From Planctomycetota bacterium (GTDB lineage Bacteria > Planctomycetota > Phycisphaerae > Sedimentisphaerales > Anaerobacaceae): a stretch of 5,678 nucleotides of DNA. The translations under genes and the position numbers were made by a program. The notes beneath the pieces are model-generated. The model worked only from the letters and a program-made list of their open reading frames with translations, was not told where the DNA came from and made no database searches. This document shows positions 1 to 5,678 of the stretch, in pieces. The stretch's first letter is position 1, and every line of letters begins with the position of its first letter. Where the stretch lies: NCBI GenBank assembly GCA_022567055.1, contig JADFHU010000413.1, forward strand, positions 1 through 5,678, given 5' to 3'.

Positions 1-1
1 C

Positions 2-1501
2 GTGACCCTGTTCCTGGTCACACTGAACGTCGGCTGGATCGTGGGATCCCTACTCTACCGCTATCAAGTGACGCTCAACACCCTGGGCCTTCGACTCTTG
101 GGCAATGAAGCCAAGTTGATCCAAATGGACGCCCAAGCGGCGGCCATCGGGTTCTCGCACAGCGGCGAGCTGTCGAGTCTGGCCGCGATGAAAACCGACC
201 AGGACCTCAATCCGATCCTCAAGATCAAGAGTGCCTCGCGCCCCGAGTACCTCAGAGCCAAGGCCTTTGAGATCTACCGAAACTCGGCCTGGAAGGACCT
301 TTCCTTTGAGGAGGCCATCTTTTCCAAAGGCACCCGCATCGCCCTGGCGCTGGGAGGCATGGTGGGCCTCTACCCCATGAAGCCCTCCTTCGCGCTAGAG
401 ACGCGGGAGATGACGATCGAACATCTGATGGATATGGGCCAAACGATGTTCACGCCCCTGACCGCCTACCAAGTCGAAGTGGCAGTGGCCCGCAACACGC
501 TCATGCTAAACGACAACAATCTGGTCTACAATCCGTCGGCAAAGGGGACATTCGCCTATCGCGTCTTCTACGACAGGCAGCCTTATCGCGACCCGCCCCA
601 GCGCTCCCAGTGGCGGCGCATGCTGAAGGTGCCTCCCGATCTGGATCCGGCCATTCATCGCATGGCAGAGAGGCTCTTCGTGGACTGCCATACGACCGCG
701 CAAAAGAAGGAAGCGGTCATTAAGCACTTTCGCGACAACTACGACTACTCTCTCGACATCAGCCCTCCCGCAAACAGAGACAAGCTGACATATTTCTTGC
801 TGCATGAGACGAGTGGTTACTGCGAATACTTTGCATCCGGAGCCGCCATACTGCTTCGGCTGGCACACGTGCCGACCCGCTATGTCACCGGCTTTTACGT
901 GACGGACCGTGAGCTTTCCTCAAACACCTGGATCGCCCGCAACATCAACGCGCACGCCTGGGTGGAGGCCTGGGATGCGGAGCGCAGGCGATGGGACATC
1001 GTCGAAGCGACCGTACAAGCGGAACTGACGGTCAATCCGCTGCTGGATTCCGCGGAGGGTCTCGGTCACGCTAGGTTCTGGTACCAGCAACTGCTGCAAT
1101 CCGTTTCCCTATATGGCGTGCCTGGCCTCTTCATCTGGCTCTATGACTTCGGGGGGGGCATTGTCAGCGCCGCGATGGTGCTGGCGATCGGCGCGATTGT
1201 CATGTATCCGATCCTGCGATTCGCGCAGAAGCGGTGGAAGGCCTTCCACCTGCGCAGGTCTACCGACACCATGACGAGCGAACAGAGGCACCTCAAACGA
1301 CTCCTGCGGAAGATGGATATGCGGCTGCGCAGCAGGGGTCTCAGACGGGAACCTCAAGAAACGATCAACGCCTTTTCAAGGCGACTGGATACCTGTGAAC
1401 AGACACGAGCAGCGCGATGGTACGATCGGTACGGGGCACTCCGCTTTCGAGCTCGGTTGACCACCGACCAAGTCGGCTCCCTGCGCCAGGCCATCTCCTG
1501 A
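2..1501 (+). CDS. TgpA-like transglutaminase-domain membrane protein (5'-truncated)
   Basis: This is the C-terminal 499 residues of a membrane-anchored protein with a transglutaminase/protease core. The frame is open at the window edge, so the GTG at base 2 is probably internal. Residues 1-22 look like the last helix of an N-terminal membrane block (DUF3488 type in TgpA relatives). Residues 23 to about 370 should be periplasmic: a FSHSGELSSL...YLRAKAFEIYRNSAW stretch matches the pre-core region of TgpA proteins, and the core carries Cys274 (GYCEYF) and His318 (NAHAWVEAW). The third triad position, after Trp331, is Glu335 (VEAT) where Asp is usual. A helix at about 386-407 is followed by a basic cytoplasmic tail with a DUF4129-like pattern (residues 430-485, ending RYGALRF). 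The Cys-His spacing of 44 fits the family from memory. Family assignment is strong; substrate is unknown, and both peptide crosslinking and proteolysis are possible. An 8-G run lies just before the last helix. Confidence 0.88.
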   Translation: MTLFLVTLNVGWIVGSLLYRYQVTLNTLGLRLLGNEAKLIQMDAQAAAIGFSHSGELSSLAAMKTDQDLNPILKIKSASRPEYLRAKAFEIYRNSAWKDLSFEEAIFSKGTRIALALGGMVGLYPMKPSFALETREMTIEHLMDMGQTMFTPLTAYQVEVAVARNTLMLNDNNLVYNPSAKGTFAYRVFYDRQPYRDPPQRSQWRRMLKVPPDLDPAIHRMAERLFVDCHTTAQKKEAVIKHFRDNYDYSLDISPPANRDKLTYFLLHETSGYCEYFASGAAILLRLAHVPTRYVTGFYVTDRELSSNTWIARNINAHAWVEAWDAERRRWDIVEATVQAELTVNPLLDSAEGLGHARFWYQQLLQSVSLYGVPGLFIWLYDFGGGIVSAAMVLAIGAIVMYPILRFAQKRWKAFHLRRSTDTMTSEQRHLKRLLRKMDMRLRSRGLRREPQETINAFSRRLDTCEQTRAARWYDRYGALRFRARLTTDQVGSLRQAIS

Positions 1502-1517
1502 GGAGCCAGCAGAGCGA

Positions 1518-2303
1518 CTATTCCACGTGAAAGATGCCCGCCTGCTTGTCCGCCGCCAGGGACGCCTTCTTGACGATGTTATACAGATCGCGACAGCCCC
1601 GGACCTTCACGAATTCGAAGTAGGGATCTGAATCATCCTTGGTGCTCAAGACGACTGTGCCGATGCCCAAGATACAGTCCAGTACGGAACGGTGGAGACT
1701 GATATCCACGATCCGAAACATATCGATGTTGTCGACCTCTCGGCTGAAGAGCCCCCGGGTCAATTCCACGCGATCCGCCGTCACCTCGTAGGTGGTGCGC
1801 TTCAACGCGGCCACTCGGGCGGCCAGAACAACGAGGGCCAAGGCGGCCAGCCCCAGGGCGATTCGATCTGCATACAAATCGACCATACCCAGTTCCGAAG
1901 CGGCCAGATCGACCTGGGGAATGCGGTTGACGAGGTGCGCAACGGGATTCAACCACACAAAGCCCAACAAGACCACGAGGGCTGCCGTTGCCATGATAGA
2001 CCCAAGCAAAGCAAAGATGCTGGGACGGCCACTGAACAGACACTCATCGTCTTCTTCTGTCTGGGCCTCTTCCTCCCAATCCTGCTCATCGTCCTCCTCG
2101 GTCTCGTACGGGGCCTCCTCCCAATCCGGGTTCATCCTTGCAGTGGCGCGGCGGCGATCGCCTTGTAGAAACTCTCCGCAGAACCGGCATTTGATGGCCT
2201 CAAAGCGGATCGACTCCGCGCAAAAAGGACACTGTTTTGTCCGTCGCCTGCGGTGCTTCGCGTCGTCCACCTGACCACCTGCGTCAAGAATATAGGATCC
2301 CAT
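1518..2303 (-). CDS. Zinc-ribbon and bPH2 (PH-like) domain membrane protein
   Basis: This 261-residue protein is built of recognisable parts but has no known specific role. Residues 25-42 form a zinc ribbon, CPFC...CRFC (Cys25, 28, 39, 42), of the kind often fused to small bacterial membrane proteins. Residues 59-87 are an acidic linker made of two similar units starting DWEE and ending TEEDDE. Two membrane helices lie at about 96-118 and 146-165. Residues 168-247 match the bPH2 fold (TYEVTADRVELTRGLFSR...DNIDMFRIVDISLHRS...GIGTVVLSTKD), as in YdbS/YdbT-type proteins. The ribbon and PH domain both probably face the cytoplasm (inference). The ATG at 2301-2303 has no good ribosome binding site; a GTG at 2268-2270 (residue 12), preceded by AGGTGG, would keep every domain and may be the real start. 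The gene converges on the transglutaminase gene with a 16-bp gap and diverges from queF. Confidence 0.85.
   Translation of the reverse strand: MGSYILDAGGQVDDAKHRRRRTKQCPFCAESIRFEAIKCRFCGEFLQGDRRRATARMNPDWEEAPYETEEDDEQDWEEEAQTEEDDECLFSGRPSIFALLGSIMATAALVVLLGFVWLNPVAHLVNRIPQVDLAASELGMVDLYADRIALGLAALALVVLAARVAALKRTTYEVTADRVELTRGLFSREVDNIDMFRIVDISLHRSVLDCILGIGTVVLSTKDDSDPYFEFVKVRGCRDLYNIVKKASLAADKQAGIFHVE
2044..2127 (-). repeat. Two-unit imperfect tandem repeat encoding an acidic linker
   Basis: Two units, 2044-2082 (39 bp) and 2086-2127 (42 bp), are separated by TGC. Both begin TCATCGTC and end CCTCCCAATCC on the plus strand, and differ by point changes and one 3-bp indel. On the minus strand they encode two acidic segments, each starting DWEE and ending TEEDDE, inside the bPH2 protein. 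The pattern suggests an in-frame internal duplication. Confidence 0.75.
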
Positions 2304-2314
2304 ATTGCCAATAT
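2302..2314. repeat. Perfect 6-1-6 inverted repeat over the bPH2 gene start
   Basis: ATATTG-C-CAATAT is a perfect inverted repeat that includes two bases of the minus-strand ATG (2301-2303). A one-base loop is too short for a good RNA hairpin, so a protein-binding site is the likelier reading if it has any role. It is short and AT-rich enough that chance remains possible. Confidence 0.35.
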
Positions 2315-2350
2315 CGGCCTGAGGCTTGCCCTAGCATCACTCCATTCCCC

Positions 2351-2380
2351 TTGCGAGGGGGCTTGCCTATGGGTTATAGT
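2351..2380 (+). promoter_or_regulatory. Candidate sigma70-type promoter for queF
   Basis: A -35-like TTGCGA (2351-2356, 4 of 6 matches) and a -10-like TATAGT (2375-2380, 5 of 6) are 18 bp apart in the 114-bp divergent spacer. Transcription would start near 2387, giving a leader of about 30 nt before the queF ATG. Part of the -35 lies in a small perfect inverted repeat (CCCCT-TGCG-AGGGG, 2347-2360). It is the best promoter match in the spacer, but unproven. Confidence 0.45.
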
Positions 2381-2417
2381 GCAACGCAATGAGACGGCGG
2401 TTTCGAAAGGCCAGTGC

Positions 2418-2783
2418 ATGACTGAACACCCTAAGATCGAACTGTTTGACAACCCAAATCCCGAGCGAGACTATACCATCACGATTCGTTGCCCAGAGTT
2501 TACCAGTGTCTGTCCTAAGACGGGCCAACCCGATTTCGGTGAGATCACCGTGGAGTACTGTCCCGACAAGTCCTGCATTGAACTCAAGAGTCTGAAGATC
2601 TATATGCAGAGTTTTCGCGACAGAGGCATTTTTTACGAGGCACTGACCAATGACATCCTGGACGATCTCAGTGGCGCCTGCGAGCCGAGACGCATGACGG
2701 TCCTATCGAGATTCACGCCCCGCGGTGGGATCACCACAGAGGTGGTCGTACATTACCAGACAGACACATCGGGGGGTGTCTAG
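2418..2783 (+). CDS. queF: NADPH-dependent 7-cyano-7-deazaguanine reductase
   Basis: QueF reduces the nitrile of preQ0 to the amine of preQ1 with two NADPH, in the cytoplasm, on the route to queuosine in tRNA. The 121-residue protein is the short, single-domain (YkvM/unimodular) type. Visible residues are the nucleophile Cys32 (TSVCPKTGQPDF), acid-base Asp39 seven residues on, the QueF motif ELKSLKIYM (55-63), and Glu74 (FYEAL) for substrate binding. The Cys-to-Asp, Cys-to-motif and Cys-to-Glu spacings (7, 23, 42) equal those I recall for the Bacillus subtilis enzyme. The frame is open upstream to 2253, but homology begins just after the ATG at 2418, which has GAAAGG seven bases before it. 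It is the first gene of a likely unit with the zinc-ribbon gene (3-bp gap) and coaE. No other queuosine gene is in view. Confidence 0.96.
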   Translation: MTEHPKIELFDNPNPERDYTITIRCPEFTSVCPKTGQPDFGEITVEYCPDKSCIELKSLKIYMQSFRDRGIFYEALTNDILDDLSGACEPRRMTVLSRFTPRGGITTEVVVHYQTDTSGGV

Positions 2784-2786
2784 GGA

Positions 2787-3314
2787 ATGGCCATTGTCTT
2801 GAGGTGCCCGCACTGTGACAAGAAGATAGAAACGCCGGATACACTGGCCGGGCGGCGTATCAAGTGCCCCAGTTGCAGCGAGAAACTTCGCATCCCCACA
2901 ACACCCGAAGCGGAGACACTCATAGTTGCGCCTCTGGATCTAGAGGATGAGCGGCAGCGAAAACGATTGATCTCGGACTCCCTGCTACTGAACGAAATCA
3001 TTTCTGAGCAAACTGCCGAGATCTCAGACTCCGATTCGCTCTCAGAGGTTGGAGATGACACGTTTCATGTGCCCCCCGTGACGATGGACGCGGCCGAATT
3101 GCACGACGCCATCGTCGAATATCTGCGCGGCATGGCGGACGGGCACCTCGAGCAAGCACTCCCTCTCGCAGACAGCATCGTATCCCAAGGCCCCTCTGCC
3201 CTATCCATCATCGATGCCATCGCACTGAGAGAGATACCAGAGGACGCGCTGGCAGACATCCCGCCCCAGATCCTTTCCGGACTCATCCGAAACCTGCGTG
3301 CTGAGTTCCCTTAG
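2787..3314 (+). CDS. Zinc-ribbon protein of unknown function
   Basis: This 175-residue protein starts with a zinc ribbon (residues 6-37): Cys7 and Cys10 in RCPHC, Cys27 and Cys30 in KCPSC, with the PDTLAGRRIKCP spacer typical of the MJ0042-like ribbons common in Planctomycetes. Residues 40-100 are charged and low in complexity (ISDSDSLSEVGDD), probably a flexible linker. Residues 101-174 look helical (AAELHDAIVEYLRGMADG...PPQILSGLIRNLRAEF) and resemble nothing I can name. There is no signal peptide or membrane helix, so it is probably cytoplasmic. The ATG lies 3 bp after the queF stop, which implies co-transcription and perhaps translational coupling; the nearest purine-rich stretch is GGGGGG ten bases upstream. 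The ribbon could bind nucleic acid or protein. The gene is real, but its function is unknown. Confidence 0.82.
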   Translation: MAIVLRCPHCDKKIETPDTLAGRRIKCPSCSEKLRIPTTPEAETLIVAPLDLEDERQRKRLISDSLLLNEIISEQTAEISDSDSLSEVGDDTFHVPPVTMDAAELHDAIVEYLRGMADGHLEQALPLADSIVSQGPSALSIIDAIALREIPEDALADIPPQILSGLIRNLRAEFP

Positions 3315-3350
3315 GGACCGGCAAGAGGTACGGAACTAAACTGCCAAACC

Positions 3351-3968
3351 ATGCCCCAGACATCGCAACAGAAACCCGTCATTGGGATTATCGGCGGCAT
3401 CGGATCCGGCAAGAGCACCGTCGCGACAGAATTCTCCAGACTCGGTTGCGCCGTCATCGATGCGGACCAGATTGCCCACTCGCTTCTGAGTAATGCGGCG
3501 ACAAAACAGCAAATCAAGGATCATTTCGGACCGCATTTGCTCACGCCGCGGGGTGATGTAAATCGCAAGCAACTTGCCGAAATCGTCTTTCGCGATCCCG
3601 AGAAACTCAGCTTGCTGAACAGCATCCTGCATCCCCAGGTCCTAGGTCGGTGTGAGACGCTTCTGCGGGAATACGGCCATTCCAGCCGATTTAACGGGAT
3701 TGTCCTAGACATGCCATTGCTCGTGGAAGTCGGTTGGCATACAAAATGCGATCACATTATTTTCATCGCATGTGATCAAGAGCTACGTCTGGAGAGGATA
3801 CGAGCCAAAGGACCATTCTCCAGGAGGGAACTCGAAATGCGGGAAAGTTTTCAGATTTCTCTGGACACCAAGCAGCGTCATGCCGATACTACCATCCATA
3901 ATAGCTCGGACTTATCGGTACTGACCTCACAAATCACTGAAATCTTCTCGAAAATCTTGAATCGTTAG
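3351..3968 (+). CDS. coaE: Dephospho-CoA kinase
   Basis: CoaE phosphorylates the ribose 3'-hydroxyl of dephospho-CoA with ATP, the last step of coenzyme A synthesis, in the cytoplasm. The 205 residues are the normal length for the family. Seen in order are the Walker A loop GGIGSGKST (15-23), the DADQIAH motif (37-43) with a likely catalytic Asp, LNSILHP (89-95), VLDMPLLVE (118-126), and an Arg-rich lid from about 146 (RLERIRAKGPFS) running into RESFQ, LDTKQRHAD and IHNSSDL (182-188). This last stretch fits the form seen in Planctomycetes. The ATG at 3351 starts just before the first strand; no strong ribosome binding site is present (AAGAGG is 22 bases upstream). It is 36 bp downstream of the zinc-ribbon gene and 202 bp upstream of rho. 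Confidence 0.96.
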   Translation: MPQTSQQKPVIGIIGGIGSGKSTVATEFSRLGCAVIDADQIAHSLLSNAATKQQIKDHFGPHLLTPRGDVNRKQLAEIVFRDPEKLSLLNSILHPQVLGRCETLLREYGHSSRFNGIVLDMPLLVEVGWHTKCDHIIFIACDQELRLERIRAKGPFSRRELEMRESFQISLDTKQRHADTTIHNSSDLSVLTSQITEIFSKILNR

Positions 3969-4102
3969 GGGAGTGCTAATTCCAAGTAGCGTTTATTGAA
4001 AGTGATCTGTATAGTTCTGTAAGGTCAATAGTTTCAAGTCTGGCACATTTTCAGCACAGTTACCGTTTGTAATCCGCATTCTCCCGTCTGCCGTACTTAA
4101 TT

Positions 4103-4116
4103 GGCAACGCGTTGCC
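4103..4116. repeat. Perfect 14-bp palindrome in the rho leader
   Basis: GGCAACGCGTTGCC is its own reverse complement. In RNA it could form a 5-bp stem with a CGCG loop; as DNA it could be a dimer binding site. There is no U-run after it, so it is not an intrinsic terminator. It lies 54 bp before the rho ATG. Confidence 0.5.
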
Positions 4117-4135
4117 TGGATATTGGCACAAGGGG

Positions 4136-4157
4136 CCGTGTTCGTTCTTGTACACGG
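4136..4157 (+). promoter_or_regulatory. Hairpin next to the rho ribosome binding site
   Basis: CCGTGT (4136-4141) and ACACGG (4152-4157) pair perfectly around a 10-base loop. The stem ends three bases before the Shine-Dalgarno sequence AAGGAG (4160-4165), which is 5 bases from the rho ATG. Such a stem could modulate ribosome access or simply keep the site exposed. The structure is seen; the role is inferred. Confidence 0.4.
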
Positions 4158-4159
4158 AA

Positions 4160-4165
4160 AAGGAG
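4160..4165 (+). promoter_or_regulatory. Ribosome binding site of rho
   Basis: AAGGAG lies 5 bases before the ATG at 4171. It is the strongest Shine-Dalgarno match in the window. It decides the rho start over an in-frame GTG at 4138 and over the open frame that continues back to 4015. Confidence 0.8.
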
Positions 4166-4170
4166 TCATC

Positions 4171-5678
4171 ATGGCTAAAGTCGCGACCAAATCCGCAAAA
4201 TCAGGAAAAAAGAAAAGAGTTTCGAAGAATAAAGTGAAGAAGAGCATCGCCGAGGAACTCTTTCCCGATGAGAGTGAAGAGCAATCCATCGACGAGACCT
4301 CGTTGGAATCAGGTACGCAAGTCGGAGAAATCTCCAAGCCCAATGATGCGGGACAGGACCCTGACGCCGAAGGGGATCCCGGAGAAGAGTCGACCCACGC
4401 AAAATACGAGCGAGTCAAGAAGGGCAGTCTATACCTGACCGACCTCCAGAAGCTCACCGTCTCAGAACTGCACGACATTGCCAAGAAAGAAAAGCTGAAT
4501 GAGTATACGGCACTCAAGAAGCAAGATCTCATCTTTAAGATCCTGAAAGAGCGCATTCGCCAAAGTGGACTCCTCTTCGGGGAAGGGGTATTGGAGGTCC
4601 TGCCCGACGGCTACGGTTTCCTGCGGAACACCAACTACAACTACCTCTCTTCCTCCGATGACATCTACGTTTCCCCCTCACAGATCCGCCGGTTTGGTCT
4701 GCGCACGGGAAACAATGTCGCCGGTCAGATCAGACCGCCCAAGGACTCGGAGAAATACTTTGCCCTGCTGCGGGTCGAAGCCATCAATTTCGAAAATCCG
4801 GACCTGCTCGCCGACAAGGTCGTATTCAGTGACTTAACCCCTCTGCACCCCGAAGACCGACTCATCTTGGAGACCGATCCCGATGAGTTGGGGATGCGCA
4901 TCATTGATCTGGTCACTCCCGTGGGCAAGGGGCAGCGGGCTCTGATCGTCGCGCCCCCACGGACCGGGAAAACAATTCTGCTCCAAAAAATGGCCAATGC
5001 CATCAGCACCAATCATCCGGAGGTCCGCCTCATTGTCCTGTTGATTGATGAACGTCCCGAGGAAGTGACAGAGATGGAGCGCAAGACGGAAGACCAGGTC
5101 GAGGTGATCAGTTCCACCTTCGATGAGCCGGCCGCACGTCACTGCCAGGTCGCGGAAATCGTCATTGAAAAAGCCAAACGGATGGTGGAGTACGGCGAAG
5201 ACGTGGTCATTCTCCTGGACTCGGTCACACGTCTCGCCCGTGCCTATAACAATGAAACCCCTCACTCGGGACGGATCTTGTCCGGTGGTGTCGACGCCAG
5301 CGCGATGCAGATGCCCAAGAAGTTCTTTGGCGCCGCTCGAAAGATCGAGCATGGGGGGTCTCTCAGCATCTTTGCCACCGCGTTGATCGACACCGGATCG
5401 AAGATGGATGAGGTCATTTTCGAGGAATTTAAGGCCACGGGCAACATGGAGTTGCACTTGGATCGGCGTCTGGTGGAGCGACGGACCTGGCCGGCCATCG
5501 ATATCAGTCGCAGTGGGACACGCCGTGAGGAGTTGCTCCTGGATGAAAAGGAGCTGAAGCTCATTTACCGCTTACGGCGCGTTCTCAGCGAACTCAATCC
5601 GGTCGAAGCCGTTGAACTGCTCAAGAGCCGTTTGCAGAAGTGTCGTACCAACGCCGAGTTCCTGATGACCATGTCGCT
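4171..5678 (+). CDS. rho: Transcription termination factor Rho (3'-truncated)
   Basis: Rho is the hexameric RNA-dependent ATPase that loads on nascent RNA and ends transcription. The window holds 502 complete codons; the last (CRTNAEFLMTMS) aligns near the C-terminus of E. coli Rho, so only a few residues are missing. Residues 1-25 are very basic (10 Lys), 28-73 acidic (17 Asp/Glu): an extension of about 86 residues absent from E. coli. Then come the N-terminal helical domain (87-130), the RNA-binding cold-shock-like fold (137-202, with DGYGFLR and DDIYVSPSQIRRFGLR), Walker A APPRTGKT (261-268), IDERPEEVTEM (292-302) with catalytic Glu294, Walker B ILLDSVTRLARAYN (347-360), the Q-loop SGGVDASAM (371-379), the R-loop region, and SGTRREELL with the arginine-finger area. 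Compared with E. coli, two extra residues lie between Glu294 and STFDEP, Lys181 is Arg264 and Gly337 is Ala422. The start is set by a strong ribosome binding site. Confidence 0.97.
   Translation, partial: MAKVATKSAKSGKKKRVSKNKVKKSIAEELFPDESEEQSIDETSLESGTQVGEISKPNDAGQDPDAEGDPGEESTHAKYERVKKGSLYLTDLQKLTVSELHDIAKKEKLNEYTALKKQDLIFKILKERIRQSGLLFGEGVLEVLPDGYGFLRNTNYNYLSSSDDIYVSPSQIRRFGLRTGNNVAGQIRPPKDSEKYFALLRVEAINFENPDLLADKVVFSDLTPLHPEDRLILETDPDELGMRIIDLVTPVGKGQRALIVAPPRTGKTILLQKMANAISTNHPEVRLIVLLIDERPEEVTEMERKTEDQVEVISSTFDEPAARHCQVAEIVIEKAKRMVEYGEDVVILLDSVTRLARAYNNETPHSGRILSGGVDASAMQMPKKFFGAARKIEHGGSLSIFATALIDTGSKMDEVIFEEFKATGNMELHLDRRLVERRTWPAIDISRSGTRREELLLDEKELKLIYRLRRVLSELNPVEAVELLKSRLQKCRTNAEFLMTMS

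Noticed and set aside
506..868. Minus-strand open frame of 120 codons
   Set aside because: It is antisense to the transglutaminase core and has no recognisable features.
1502..1517. Shared terminator between the convergent genes
   Set aside because: The 16-bp gap has no hairpin and no T-run.
1692..2274. Two overlapping plus-strand open frames
   Set aside because: Both are antisense to the bPH2 gene, whose zinc ribbon, helices and PH domain make it the real one.
2253..2417. Upstream extension of queF to an ATG at 2253
   Set aside because: It would overlap the bPH2 gene and the candidate promoter; QueF similarity begins only after 2418, which has its own ribosome binding site.
2381..2417. 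preQ1 riboswitch before queF
   Set aside because: The region from the predicted start is only about 30 nt and lacks the stem and A-rich tail of preQ1-I; nothing resembling the larger classes is visible.
3975..3990. Intrinsic terminator after coaE
   Set aside because: Only a 4-bp GCTA/TAGC stem with an 8-base loop, followed by GTTTATTG; too weak.
3973..3999. Short leader peptide before rho (GTG at 3973, 8 codons)
   Set aside because: The start would follow GGGGA without proper spacing and there is no attenuator-like terminator after it.
4015..4170. Rho starting further upstream (GTG 4138 or earlier in the same frame)
   Set aside because: The frame is open back to 4015, but the ATG at 4171 has AAGGAG at ideal spacing, while the GTG has a G-rich stretch too close to serve.
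3993..4556. Minus-strand open frame of 187 codons, Ser/Phe-rich
   Set aside because: It is the complement of the rho 5' region and leader. Its Ser/Phe richness is what the antisense of lysine- and glutamate-rich codons produces.
4834..5457. Minus-strand open frame of 207 codons
   Set aside because: It lies fully inside rho on the opposite strand, where rho's motifs are intact; the translation (His/Asp/Leu-rich) shows no family features.

Overview
The window (about 55% G+C by eye) reads as ordinary bacterial chromosome with six protein-coding genes, two of them cut by the window edges. There are no RNA genes, mobile elements or CRISPR repeats. The lineage cannot be fixed without a search. Three things point to the Planctomycetota or a related PVC-type group: a short zinc-ribbon protein of the kind abundant in Planctomycetes, a CoaE whose C-terminal half (RExxQ...LDxK...AD..I.NS) resembles planctomycete CoaE, and the coaE-rho gene order, which I recall from Planctomycetes and Chlamydiae.

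Layout. Bases 2-1501 (+) encode the C-terminal 499 residues of a TgpA-like membrane transglutaminase; its N-terminal membrane block lies upstream of the window. It converges, with a 16-bp gap, on a minus-strand gene (1518-2303) for a membrane protein joining an N-terminal zinc ribbon, a duplicated acidic linker, two membrane helices and a bacterial PH (bPH2) domain. A 114-bp divergent spacer follows, with a plausible sigma70-type promoter for the next plus-strand unit: queF (2418-2783, preQ0 reductase), a zinc-ribbon protein of unknown function 3 bp downstream (2787-3314), and coaE (3351-3968, dephospho-CoA kinase). After a 202-bp leader with two inverted repeats comes rho (4171 to the window end), whose last few codons are missing.

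The genes do not form one pathway. queF serves queuosine-tRNA synthesis, coaE the last step of CoA synthesis, and rho transcription termination. The transglutaminase and bPH2 proteins are envelope proteins of uncertain substrate. I see no convincing new multi-gene system. The points most worth a second look are the zinc-ribbon protein next to queF, the charged N-terminal extension and active-site differences of Rho, and the structured rho leader. The rho reading frame runs off the 3' end without a stop and was found by direct translation from the ATG at 4171.
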